Source: Hygrophila difformis
Lineage: Eukaryota; Streptophyta; Magnoliopsida; Lamiales; Acanthaceae
NCBI GenBank assembly: GCA_030278955.1
Contig: JAOANR010000012.1
Span: 27,707,977 to 27,771,976 of the forward strand
DNA: 64,000 nt
Reading direction: 5' to 3'
Shown: positions 1 to 11,200 of the stretch, piece after piece
How the letters are laid out: each line of letters starts with the position of its first letter
Numbering within the stretch: position 1 is the stretch's first letter
Notes under the pieces: model-generated
What the model was told of the DNA's origin: nothing
The model's database searches: none
The model's input: the letters and a program-made list of their open reading frames with translations, nothing else
Program-made: the position numbers and the translations under genes

Positions 1-52
1 ATATAACGCAGTACTAAAACATGGGACGTTGGCTCTTATGTGTTGTGTACAG

Positions 53-578
53 GATCATCCAGGTAGATTTAAAGTTTCCTCAAAAACCCATAGTTTCGTC
101 CTCTGCAAAGGATCTCATAAGTCAGGTAATTTGGTGATTTTTACTTTTAGGGGTTGATTGGATTGGGGATTTAAGGAGTTATTCAAAATGAGTAATAACA
201 AATCCTTGCATATGTTTGGATTAATGATGGATTTTAAAATGGATTTAATATCAATACTGTTTATGTTTAATACTACACAGTTGTGGTGGATTTACAATGT
301 CTCAAAAGATGGAGTAATTTGAAACCCATTCTTTAAATCACCTTCCAAATCCAACTACCTCCCTCCAAACACACCCTTACATCATAAGCTATTACATATT
401 TCGAGTTTGAGAGTAGCAGATTAATATGAATATCTTTTTGGTCGTATTTCAAACTACTATTACATTACTACTACAGATGCTGGTGAAGGATTCTTCACGG
501 CGCCTGCCACTGCACAAGGTGCTGGAGCATCCATGGATCGTGCAATATGCGGATCCCTCTGGAGTTTACAAGGGTTGA
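53..578 (+). CDS. AUR: Aurora kinase, alpha type, last two exons (5' part outside window)
   Basis: Two exons are visible, 53-125 and 477-578. The first follows an AG acceptor at 51-52 and ends CAG|GTAATT; the second follows CTACAG and ends with TGA at 576-578. Phases agree (73 bp = 1 + 24 codons, then 34 codons with the stop). The peptide is the C-terminal end of an Aurora Ser/Thr kinase domain: IIQVDLKFPQKPIVSSSAKD in exon 1, then MLVKDSSRRLPLHKVLEHPW in exon 2 and a short VYKG end. It resembles the Arabidopsis AUR1/AUR2 C-terminus as I remember it. These mitotic kinases act at the spindle and cell plate and phosphorylate histone H3. Catalytic motifs lie upstream of the window, so an intact kinase cannot be confirmed. 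A Tourist-like MITE sits in the intron between the two exons. A related AGC-like kinase is the main alternative. Confidence 0.9.
150..376. mobile_element. Tourist-like (PIF/Harbinger) MITE in the last AUR intron
   Basis: The element is flanked by TTA on both sides (147-149 and 377-379), the 3-bp target duplication typical of PIF/Harbinger. The ends are imperfect inverted repeats: GGGGTTGATTGG on the left and CCAAACACACCC on the right. It is 227 bp, AT-rich and has no ORF. Confidence 0.65.
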
Positions 579-1431
579 ATGAAAATAATATGGTGAAGGT
601 TAGCCATTCTCAAGTCTTATCATATAGCAAGTGGGCATATTGCCAGCCAATGTAATGTAGTGGGAGTTAATCATATAGGTTTCTTCTCCATATATTAAAG
701 TTTTTTACAGTTCATGTTTGTGCAGCATAGATTGAGGGAGAGAGGAAAGGGAAGGGGGTGGAGGTGGTGTGGGTGCAGTTTGGTCCCTGATGGATAATTT
801 CTTAATTGGTTGGCTATGCATATTTTCATTCTTCCTAGGGGTTGTATTACTATGATGTACTATATCACATTTGTTTTGGACTATCCAATTTTTCTGACTT
901 TATACAATATCCAGGTTTAAGAGCTCTTTTTCTTCCTTAATACCACATTCTTTTATACTCTCTCCTTTTTTTTCGGTTTCATGGAGGATTTTGCTACTTT
1001 TCACACACACTCATTTTGACTTAAAGTTTTATTTAAAATATATAGTCAAGTGAGATTTAGTTAGATTCGTTATGTTTTGTAGTTTTTAAATATCGAACTT
1101 TTAGAATTTTTACTCGTACCGAACTTGATTATTATTAATGGTTTAAAATGTGCACTGAACTGCATGCATTGTGGTCTGTAGCACGGAGGGGGTGTGAAAT
1201 AGATAGAAAATGGAGGCATGTAAGCTGGCTCTTTTCCCCATTTTTAAGATAAAAGAAATGTTTTCATTCATGAATTTTAATGTGGTGTAGGTGGATGATT
1301 TTACCATTAATAGTTGGATTATGTTAACTTTTTATCATGTTTTATACGAAATTTTGATGATTCATCAATTAAATGTGTGATATTGAAACGGATAGAGTAT
1401 AAAATAATATTCAATAAATATACTTAATAAC
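579..1431. other. AUR 3' region and AT-rich intergenic DNA
   Basis: This holds the presumed AUR 3'UTR and then AT-rich sequence. No ORF with family resemblance is visible. The stretch around 1012-1170 (AGTCAAGTGAGAT, then TATCGAACTTTTAGAATTTT) resembles the interior of the MITE at 40295-40558, so it is probably a decayed relative with its ends lost. Confidence 0.5.
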
Positions 1432-1625
1432 TACTCCCTCCGTCCCACCCCAAGTGTCCTGTTACTGTTGGGCACGGGAATTAAGGTAGAGTTGGTTTGT
1501 GAGTATATGGTGGGGTCCACATAGTTGTTGGAGGGGAAAATTATTTCTATTTATAGAAAGAAGACATTTGTAATGGGACATCCAAAAATAGTAAGTAGGA
1601 CATTTGGAATGGGACGGAGGGAGTA
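1432..1625. mobile_element. Stowaway-like MITE with near-perfect terminal inverted repeats
   Basis: The 194-bp unit starts TACTCCCTCCGTCCCA and ends with the inverted copy GGGACGGAGGGAGTA. TA at each end fits the Stowaway (Tc1/mariner) TA duplication. The interior is non-coding. The same family recurs at 52312-52497. Confidence 0.75.
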
Positions 1626-2654
1626 TTATATTCAATTTTGCCACATAACAAAAAATCTTAGTATAATGAAATAAAATGTAAGCTAATACTACTAGTAGTT
1701 GGGTGTGGATTAGGAGCATACATCTACATGTCCAGACTCCATATGAGATAAATATTTCGTCGGATGAAATAATATTTTATGTGTGTAATGGAAGCAGAAG
1801 GTAATAATAGGAAAAGAGCTCCTAGTTAAAGGCCTAGCAGGAAAAGAGGGAAAGAAGAAGGGAAAAGCACCTATCCATATGTGATGAGATAAATGTTTCA
1901 TCGTGTGTAATGAAAGAATGTTTCATCGTGTGTAATGGAAGAATATATGATGAAAGAGATGTTTTATGGATGGAAGAGCTGCTTTGCTTTGTGTGATGTC
2001 TATATCTCCATACTTTTTAAGGGATTTATAGTAACCGGATTGCTAATAGTTGATTGGTTAGTTCAATGTGAGTTGCGAAGGACTTAGTGGAAAGGATTAC
2101 ACGATCATGGATGGAAATATATAGTAGTATGTTGTAGTAAAATGAAAAATAACTAACTGATGATGGATGGAAAATTTGTCCAAGAGTCCAGACGACTAAT
2201 CAAGAAAGATGAAACCCGAACACATGGAATCGAGAGCCGATCGACAAGTGTCAGCTTCTCAATTAAAACCTATCAGATCGATCGCCTTCCAGAAGCATCA
2301 TCCCCCGCTCATTGATCTTGAGACGAGAATGGTTGTTACTACTTTTTATGCACAGGGGAACGACCTCTAGCTATTTTCACGTCCATAAGTCCTTAGGACA
2401 TCTCCAATGGTACGCTCAAATCTAAAATGGGTTGACATCTTCTCTCAACAATATTCTAAAACTAAACATATTTTAAGTTTTTTGAGTTTTATTCATAAAC
2501 CTATATCACTTTTTGCAATTAAATTAATTGCAATTTCATCCCTCCAATTGTTATAAATTGAATAACATATTAATTTAAAAATAGAAAACAAATTTTTATT
2601 CTAATTTTATATTAGGGTCAATAATTTTATAATTTATACAATATTTTTTATTAA
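1626..2654. other. Intergenic DNA without recognised gene
   Basis: AT-rich sequence with a short direct repetition at 1900-1935 (GTTTCATCGTGTGTAATG twice). Small minus-strand ORFs here show no family features. It ends at the Helitron terminus at 2655. Confidence 0.5.
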
Positions 2655-4932
2655 CTAGATTTTTTCGCCCGCTACGCACGGGTGTTAAACTAATATGATG
2701 ATATAAAATGAGAATATAATGTTTTTTTGAATTACATGATATTCAACATCTTTTGCTTAAATAGTGGTTGAAATGCATGCAACGAAAAAATAAAAAAATA
2801 AAAGAGATAATAAGATGAATGAAGGAAATTCGAACCCATGTGGAAATAATATAAAATAAATTATTTTTACTGTTAAAAAATTATTAAGACATATGTATAG
2901 TTTTCTTTCATATCTAAAATGATGAGAGCAAGTGGAAAATAAATACCCTTAACTATTCAAAATTAGAAAAAACTACTCCATCCGTCCCACTAATTCTGTC
3001 TCACTTTCCTTTTTGGTCCGTCCCACTACAATTGTCACATTTCACTTTTTAAAAAAACTTACTCCATAAAGATCAACTAAAACATCGCATCAACTAATTA
3101 CTCCACTTTATCACAATAACCTATTATACCTAAAATACCGTGTCCAAAAATTTGGACAGTGTTACCGGAACTGATTGAGTATATTTGCATTATTAAGGTT
3201 CTAAAAAAATATTGATTTTACTCCCTAAGTATGTCGTACTCTACTATCCCTAAAGTTTTTTTTAAAAAAAATATTATTTATACCTTTTTGTTATCATTTC
3301 ATCATTTAAAACTTATATTTATTATGTAATGTATTTTAAATTTTTGTTGTGATTAATTTTTATGGACTAATCCATAATTTTATAAAATAAATTTTAATTA
3401 TACTTACGTTTTGATTATCTGTTAAGTTTTAAATATTATTTCTGTCGATAATATCTTCTCAATTTTTTCTTTCCCATATTGATTATGAAAAAAAATGGTA
3501 GTTAATATTTTCATTTAATTTAATTAAATTTTTATTATTTTTTAATTCATTATTATTATAAGCCTTAAAATCGAATTAATACTCCGATACCAAGTTTTTT
3601 GGAGCATGTTTGGCACGGTGTATAGTATTAAGGTGTATTGTATTATTTAATGCATATGTATTGTACTATGATGTATTGTATTAAATTAATGTTATACAAT
3701 GTTTGGTGGCACACTGTAAAGTGTTTGATGCTAATATATTGTATTTTACTTGTAATATTTTTATGGTATTATTTTTTTGGATGAATTTTTTTTATGGTAT
3801 TATTGAATAGTTTAAATTATTTAAATATCGCAATGTTTATATTTTCAAATATTTATGATTCATAGAAAATATATTATTTCAAAAATTAAAATTAATCTAA
3901 TTATTTTCTTAACTAATTTAGATAAATTAATTAGTCAATGGGATGGGGAAAGGCTGTGTCTAAGGAATTCGCAGAGCATGGAAGTCTGGGGAAGGGGATA
4001 GGTCGGGATTAAAGAGGGAGAAAGAGAAAAATAGTGATGTACAGCCTAAACCCGCCTTTCCTTCGGGATTAAATAATACATTGAAATCTGCATTAAAATT
4101 ATACCTGTACAAACTTACAAATGCATCAAACATGGGTCTGTATTATTCTTTTGCAAAAAATAGTACCGTGAGGCATAATACACCCGGTCTTAGGGGTATA
4201 CTCCTTATATTCTTTTACAGTACAAATTATTTAAAAAACAATCAATTTACTCCAAATTTCATATACATTTTTATTTTATACTGAAATAGATGAAGATGAC
4301 CGGATTAAGGATATTATATTTATTAATTAAACTATAATGTGTTTTAGTCTTTTTTTCCTTTTCTTTTCTTCTTTATAAATAAAAAAATATATGTAGAATT
4401 TGTTTAGAATGGTAAAAAAGTTTGTAAGTTATTAGTCATTTTACTTTAATCAATATTTTTAGGGTCAATTTAATGTTTACACCATATTTTCAATGAAATA
4501 TTTTTATTTAAAATATAGTTATTATATTCCTTATATTGATATATGATTATATATTTTTTAGACATAAATTTGTAATTTAATTAAATTTATTTAATAATAT
4601 TATAGTATTAATATTTTTAAAAATATTATATATATAATCAAATAATATATATATATATATAATCAATTATATCTTTTTAAGATATATAGGAAGATTTTCT
4701 CAGATTTTGTTATATTATTAATACATAGATTTATTTTCTAAATATAGGTTTTGATGATGTGTCCGATGACGTGGAATTAGTCAGCAGATTACGTGTAAAC
4801 TTAAGAACCGTTGATCTATAAATGAGCATATAATGACTGATTGACCATTTAAAATTAAGAAGGATGAATTAAATTTAATAAGGACAAAAGAGTCTGCACA
4901 TGTCAAAAAGTATTCAGGATTTATTATATAGA
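2655..4932 (-). mobile_element. Non-autonomous Helitron, 2.28 kb
   Basis: Read on the minus strand, the element begins TCTATATAATAAATCC at 4932, a typical plant Helitron 5' end. It finishes at 2655 with a GC-rich hairpin (CCCGTGCGTAGCGGG, about 2669-2683) a few bases before a terminal CTAG. It sits between host A (opposite 4933) and T (opposite 2654), the AT insertion site Helitrons use without target duplication. No Rep/helicase ORF is present, so it is non-autonomous. A degenerate MITE (2974-3181) lies inside, as does a further possible nested element around 3600-4300 (left edge GCATGTTTGGCACGG), which I could not delimit. Confidence 0.75.
2974..3181. mobile_element. Degenerate Stowaway-like MITE nested in the Helitron
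   Basis: The left end TACTCCATCCGTCCC is clear. The right end near 3160-3181 (ACCGGAACTGATTGAGTA) is diverged. An internal copy of the TIR sequence (GGTCCGTCCCACTAC, about 3016-3030) suggests rearrangement. Confidence 0.5.
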
Positions 4933-5199
4933 TTACTTTTATCTAATTAGATTAGGGATTTTAAGGTTTTTTTTTAATAATTTTATTTTATAAAATAAAT
5001 TTAAAACATAAAGATAACTAATTTATATTGCAGTTAATGAGCATTGAATCTGTGTGGGTTAATGTATAATCTATGGGGTACGATTGAAAAGATAAATAAG
5101 TTTGTATAGGAAAGAATATATAGAGAATATTCTTTTGAGTTTGAGTTTAGCGTAAATAGTTGGAGATGAGTTACTGTTTGATGTGACATTTACTGTAAA

Positions 5200-5440
5200 A
5201 TTGGTTTGAGTATAGTGTTGGCTATTGGAGATGTTCTTAGTGTCTTGATCTGATGTGATCAGATTTGAAGTAAGAAACATTAAGATCGGACTAGATTAAA
5301 TAAGATCAGACCTGATCACATCAGATCAAAACACTATAATAATATAGATAAGATAAGATAAGATAAGACCATATGGAATTAGATCAGTCAGATATTACCA
5401 GATCAGACCAGATCTTATAAAATTCAGATCAGAAAAACCA
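5200..5440. repeat. AGATCAGA-rich simple-motif region with a (GATAA)n run
   Basis: Short variants of AGATCAGA, TGATCAGAT and AGATCGGACTAGATT recur in both orientations. A (GATAA)n microsatellite lies at about 5346-5368. The same vocabulary returns at 19440-19618. It is non-coding and may be the body of a non-autonomous element, but no clear ends were found. Confidence 0.5.
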
Positions 5441-5952
5441 AATTCATGCCTAGAGAACAGGACGTAAGGATGAAAATATCTTCGCCTAATATGCTATCAA
5501 TGTGGCAAACAAATTGTCTACATCATGTAAGTCAGCAAACTTCAAATTTTTCATTCTCTATTTTGTTCATAATAAAGAACTCGAATTTATTCCCTCAATA
5601 TAATTCAAACTCGATTTCAAATTCAAATTTCGCACAAAGAATTCAAACTACTGCAAATAAAAAACAAGCCAACAGTTGGAAGAAATAAACAAACAAAATC
5701 TTCCATAAAAGACCGACTGTGTCAACAATGTTTTCTATACTTGAAGCTGAAACATCCTAACAAATTGGTGGTGGCCTTCAAAACCCGCCCTATAGTATGT
5801 CTGTCTCTGGGGAAGCCATCCCAAGTGAGAAAAATACGAGAATAATTTAGAACCAACTGACAATGAACACTCACGACACAACCACTCTTAGTCTTACCTA
5901 TGTGACAATCGAATCGAGTGCCTTCATAATTTCATTTCATGCTCTACGTTAG
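5441..5952. other. Spacer and probable PFK 3' untranslated region
   Basis: AT-rich sequence downstream of the PFK stop on the minus strand. It probably contains the 3'UTR and polyadenylation region. No further gene is visible. Confidence 0.45.
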
Positions 5953-8900
5953 TTAGTTGCTACGAGGTGTACTGAAACCATCTTTTGGTTCCGTGAAACT
6001 CGGCTGGTTAGTCGAGGAGAGAAGCCTTGCCCACATTCTGTCTGTTATCACAACCTTGTTCTGCCTCTCAGTAATACGCTGAAGGCACGGCGACATATTT
6101 GTATTAGACAATGCTACTAGAAAAATAAGGATAATGATGCACAAAACCAGTGTGCATTGCCTTAATTAGTTAAGTGGGTGTGGAGGAAAAAGGAATTCAA
6201 AACCACATAATTTGGCACTCTCAAATTCAACTCATGCCAAAAACACATAAAACTGGAGGAATTGAAATTTATTCTGGGAAAAAGAATTACTCTTACATTG
6301 AATGGGATGTATGTATGCCGGCCATTGACAAGACCAGTGGTGAAGCCTGTGTACCCGGCCATTGCTCCATGGACCGTGCTTTGAGCAAGTAATGTACAGT
6401 ATACATTATCCGATGCATTGCTTGGAATTGCGCGGATCATGTAAGTTGGATCTGCAGAACTATTCAAGTTAAATCCATAATTCAGTATAATCTGGATAAT
6501 GTAGATTCAGGAGGAGTGTGCCAAGTACCTATGTATTTTAGCGTAATTGGAAGTTTATTTTGCTTTCCAAAATGTTCCTGTTGAAGGCACATATCCAACC
6601 AAGTAGTAAAATTCATATAATGTAACAGAAGAAAAAAATAAATAAAATAAACCCGTATCAATGCACAGGTGATACCTTTATTTTTTGAGAAAGCCATAAG
6701 CCAACATCTTGAAGAAGCTTGTTCCCGGAAGCATCCATTTCCATTTTGGATTCTAGAAGCTCCTGCCCTGCTCCCTCAGCAACGACGATGACCATATGCC
6801 CATTTTCTTTGAGGCATTTCTCTATGTATTCAAAAAGTCCACCGTGTCCTTCAAGATAGAAAGGTGACTCCGGAATCAAGCAACAATCAACGTCCCGACT
6901 GGCCAGGGTAGCATGCATTGCGATAAAACCTGCATTTTTATAATTCCAACAAGTTTTGAATAAGCTGTCAGATTTTATGTAAAGTTAAAAATTTCCAGAT
7001 GTTTCTGTTTGTTTAGGAAATGAAGCATTGCTTGCATCTAATATGATCGCCTAACCACCACCACCACCACCACCATCATCATCATCCATGGCTTCATGGC
7101 CTCATCCTACTAAATAGAATTGGCTAGATCCCACGTCGCTATTGTATTTAATCAAGATAAAGACTCTCGTTTAGATTTTAACATATCATATTACGTCTTC
7201 TTACATCGTCTTTGCAAATTATGGCTCAAAAATTTTAAATCATCTCAGTTCATCTTACCACTGTAGCGCCCCATTAGTTTCACCACACCGATTCCATTCT
7301 CTGCACTCTCTGCTTCAACATGTGCAGCATCAATGGCGCGTTGGGCTTCTTCCACTGCAGTATCGAAACCAAATGACTTGTCGATAACCTGATAAAAAAG
7401 ACCAACACTCAAACATGATGTAAAATACATTTATAGGACAGAGAAGGAAACATAAGGCATAACAAAGTCCCAAACATTAAAGAACAGGCAGAGATACCAG
7501 AATATCATTGTCAATTGTCTTCGGGATACCAGCAACAACAACCTTAAGACCACGCTTTCTGACTTCCTGCGTAACATACATTTAGTGTAAAAGGAATAGA
7601 AAATAACTGCTTAAGAATTAAAAATAATCTCCACAAAAGCCAAGAATGATAACTGCTTAGAACAAACCAAGTAGCATACGATTATTTATATCGTAAATTG
7701 GGATCTCTGTACGAAGCCCTATTATGTAAGAAGAATACCTCATATATTAGAGCTGCTCCTTTCTGGGTTCCATCTCCACCTATTATATAGACCTGCCTCA
7801 AAAGAAAACATCAGCATGTTGCAATCCAAACAGTAGAAATACATATGTTGAAAGAAGGCCAAACTCTGAAATATTGAGGTAGATGGGCTCAGTAACATTA
7901 AGAGTGTCATGCCTGATTGATTCCGCGATCCTGAATGCTATCGACAATCTTCATGGTGTCATGGCCTCCTCGAGATGTTCCCAAGATTGTTCCACCACGC
8001 TTATGTATGTCATTTACAACCTTTGGTGTCAGATTGATGGTATTCTTTGCGTAAAACCCCCGATAACCTCCCTAATGAAAATTTATTTGTGTCAAGAAGG
8101 ATATAATGTTTAACACCACAATTACAATAGATTAATCAACTTACATCAATCCCAAGAACTTTGTTGACTCCATACATATAATCCAGGCTATAAACTATCT
8201 CTCTGATCACCGTGTTTAGCCCTGGGCACAAACCACCGCATGTCACAACACAGGCACGCACCTCGCCTGAAGTAAAATAGATCTGTATCCACAAGATACA
8301 ACTTAACAGAACAATATGTGGACTTCATTATGTCTCAACAAGAGAACAGTCAATATACCTTCTGACGAGGTCCAGCCCGCCGAAAATGTATTCCTCTTGG
8401 AGTATCCTTGTGAACAACCATCTGTAAAAATATCAGCAAGCAAATCATAATCACTTTTAAGGAAGATGGAGCTCTTACTAAGTCGCAGTATATGAATTGT
8501 TTCAAGTTTTCACAGTGAGTTAAATCACAATTTGATGTGGTGGAGAAGGAGATTAGTGATGAGCTAAGTGTTTGGAAAGCTAGTGTGACTCCTGAACCCC
8601 ACATTCACAAGTGGTTATTTGACTTGAGTAGCTTTGGGATTGAAGTCTATAACTGATCAAAAGTATTCTCACTCACATGCACTATGAAGAACTTCTCAAA
8701 GGGTTACACATCCTAGGATTGATCCATGAAAAACAATCTTTACTTTAGAGTTTTCCCACTATGGGCATCCAAAAAGAAAATTGTGTCTTTGTTATAATTA
8801 ATTCTATTGATCCTCCTTTTACAAGATTTCTCGATCCTACAGCTCCCAACCAAGGATATTAAAACCAGCCTTTTGAACGTAGACCATTAAAGTGCAATCG

Positions 8901-10657
8901 GACATGATTCCAAATGGAGCATATAATTACTTTTAACCTAAAAACATTGTCAGTTTTGTAATTTGATCTCTCTCATACAAGTCATCAATCTTACATCTTT
9001 AAAAACCAATGTCACATGAAGAAATGTAATGAATTACGCAAATCTGGCTAATTATATCTGATTAAAAAGGAAAACATAGAAAAGAAAAAAGAAAGTAAAA
9101 AGAAATGGGGAAAGGTATAACCTTTTGTGGGATGGTATCATCCACATCAACGAAGTACTGCCTGACTCAAAAGCAGCATCATAATTTATTAGCGGTCATG
9201 AAGTGACAATATATCTCATCTCATTGGGGGAAAAAGCAAAGATGTAAACAGGCTATGAAGGAAAAAGAGAGGAAAGATTAACTCACTTAACAACTGAATA
9301 TGCAGGATTGGAGTCCAGCGGATTGGGATAAGTCTGGCAAAGAATCACAGATACCCATATTGAAGGTTTCAAGGAAAAGAACAAAATGTTTATTTACAGC
9401 AAAAAAACTGACATACTATTTACACTATGCATACAGTGGATTAATTTGTAATTTGCTTGTCAAACAAGATGTTAAACAATCATAATGGATCATAAAACAG
9501 TAGAAACCTTGACCTGTGTTGTATACAATACATACAGAGATGAAACTAGCAAAATGGGCAAAAGTTCATTTCTGATCGACCAATATATAAAAATATGTAA
9601 ACATTTAATAAATAGGCAATAGGTATATGACTGCATATGCTTCATAGTTGGAAAATGTTTATTTCTACAAACTGCATAATCCAAAAAACAACTGCACATC
9701 AACACATTATGGCCTACTAAAAACAAATAAGAATCAGAAAAATCAGTTCACGAAAATCAGGACCCTTTTCAATTATTGCCTCTAAGTATAGAAACTCCAT
9801 CAGTTAACATAATGATGTGAAGATCCACCAAAAAACACTATCATCATCTAAGCCTTTACGTCACTTATACAGAATCAACCATAATGGACGGCATGTCACC
9901 ATTGTGCTTGATCAATTCATAGATTCCCATTCAGATAATTTATTCCTCTAGATCTTCCCTATCATCTTTAATATAAACCAACACATGTTGCACTCGGTAT
10001 CTGGAGATGTTGCACATGTGATTGATCTAGTTGCTCTTATATTCGTGCTACCCCACTTCCCATTCAGAATATTTACTATTTAAATTTTAAATCTATCATC
10101 GAGGTTCTCATTTAGCTACCTGATTTCTTTGTTTATACAACATTCTTTTTTTTTTTTTTTTCCTTAAAACTAGTTTTTAACTTGATTCAAAAAGCATAAC
10201 ATCCGAGTTGTTGAGTGTCCCACATCGAAGAATATCGAGTCATAGTGAGTGGGATTACCGTTTTAGGTTACATGGGATACGAGCAACTCCACTCACTCAT
10301 TGCTGACTCACTTTGGTTTCGAACCTCATATCCCTTATGTAACACAACACGAGTTATGACTGATTAAGATTTAGAATGTAAGTAAAAAGCACATTGGGCG
10401 GAATCATGATAGGAACTATCTCAAATCACATTCAATAAATTTATCAGCATTAAGCAAATGCATCACACGTGCACACAGATCCTCCGCCAAAAGATCACAC
10501 GACAACACACATTGCGCAGAACAAAATATTTAAAGTAAACATGACATTAACGTACAGGGAGATTGGGAATGTAATCTGTGAGATGAGGCACATCTTCGAG
10601 CACGTATCCGAAATCACCCTTCACAATCTTGGACTGAGAATGGCTCTGCGAACCCAT
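5953..10657 (-). CDS. PFK: ATP-dependent 6-phosphofructokinase, plant type, 13 exons
   Basis: Catalyses ATP-dependent phosphorylation of fructose 6-phosphate to fructose 1,6-bisphosphate in glycolysis. Minus-strand exons: 10657-10556, 9333-9287, 9161-9122, 8421-8359, 8282-8145, 8071-7913, 7792-7739, 7566-7498, 7388-7259, 6929-6676, 6577-6529, 6451-6297, 6078-5953. All phases join to give 1386 bp, 461 aa, normal for the family. Motifs: CGGLCPGLN (about 99-107); GGDGT at 188-192, the ATP-type signature (PPi-dependent enzymes have GGDD); catalytic PKTIDND around D220; MGRYSGFIA; and the C-terminal [20 protein letters not shown]. No transit peptide is apparent before MGSQSHSQ, so a cytosolic isoform is likely. 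The start is the first ATG in frame with the conserved [10 protein letters not shown] segment. Twelve introns are supported; eleven are GT-AG, and intron 6 appears to use a GC donor (7911-7912). A solo LTR sits in intron 1. Confidence 0.95.
7055..7086 (+). repeat. (CCA)n(TCA)n microsatellite in a PFK intron
   Basis: A run of CCA triplets passes into TCA triplets inside the intron between exons 9 and 10 of PFK. It is intronic and not translated. Confidence 0.8.
10209..10349. mobile_element. Solo LTR (141 bp) in PFK intron 1
   Basis: The sequence begins TGTTGAG and ends ACACAACA, giving the 5'-TG...CA-3' ends and the TGTTG/CAACA short inverted repeat of an LTR. It is flanked on both sides by the 5-bp direct repeat CGAGT (10204-10208 and 10350-10354). 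No internal domain or second LTR is present, so it is a solo LTR, probably from a small TRIM-like or other short-LTR element. Confidence 0.75.
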
Positions 10658-11089
10658 ATTTGTCGAACAACGGAGAGCTGCGCTGGATTATTCTGGATGG
10701 AATTCGAATAGCGAATCCAAAACGAAGAAAGTGCAGATTGACAAATGAGCAAGAAATGGATGGATTGACAAAAAAACAATACAAATAGTTTGATGAATGG
10801 GGAAAAGGAAGCTAAGGAATTTTGGAGGGAGCCGAGTTGGGGTTGAATGTGGACGAGAAAATGGGAAAAAATTAGTTGCCGGTTTTGCGGTGGGCGATTG
10901 AACGCAGGAGCACCAAAGATTGAAAAATTAGTTTCGGTGTTTTTTAGTTTTTGTTACTACTATATTACAGCTTTCTTTGTATTTCTCTTTTTGAGATTTG
11001 CGAAAGAATCTCGTCTCCATCCAACGGTCAAATTTGGGAAATAAATAGATTGGAATGGTTTAGAGTTAATGACAAAAATTAATTTTAAA
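10658..11089. other. PFK upstream region (minus-strand promoter and 5'UTR)
   Basis: This separates the PFK start codon from the LINE at 11.1 kb. It must contain the PFK core promoter and 5'UTR on the minus strand. I see no unambiguous TATA box or other named site. A short plus-strand ORF at 10847-11044 has no family features. Confidence 0.4.
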
Positions 11090-11200
11090 TTAGAATAGTT
11101 TTTTTTTTTTTTTTTTTTTGAACACAAGGAGGCGAGCAAAGAAAAAAAAAAGAAAACAACAGAAAGAAACTAACGAAGCAAAACTACAAACTACCAACGA

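Noticed and set aside
3600..4300. Separate PIF/Harbinger-like element inside the Helitron
   Set aside because: GTTTGG-like words appear at both sides, but no matching ends or 3-bp duplication could be fixed.
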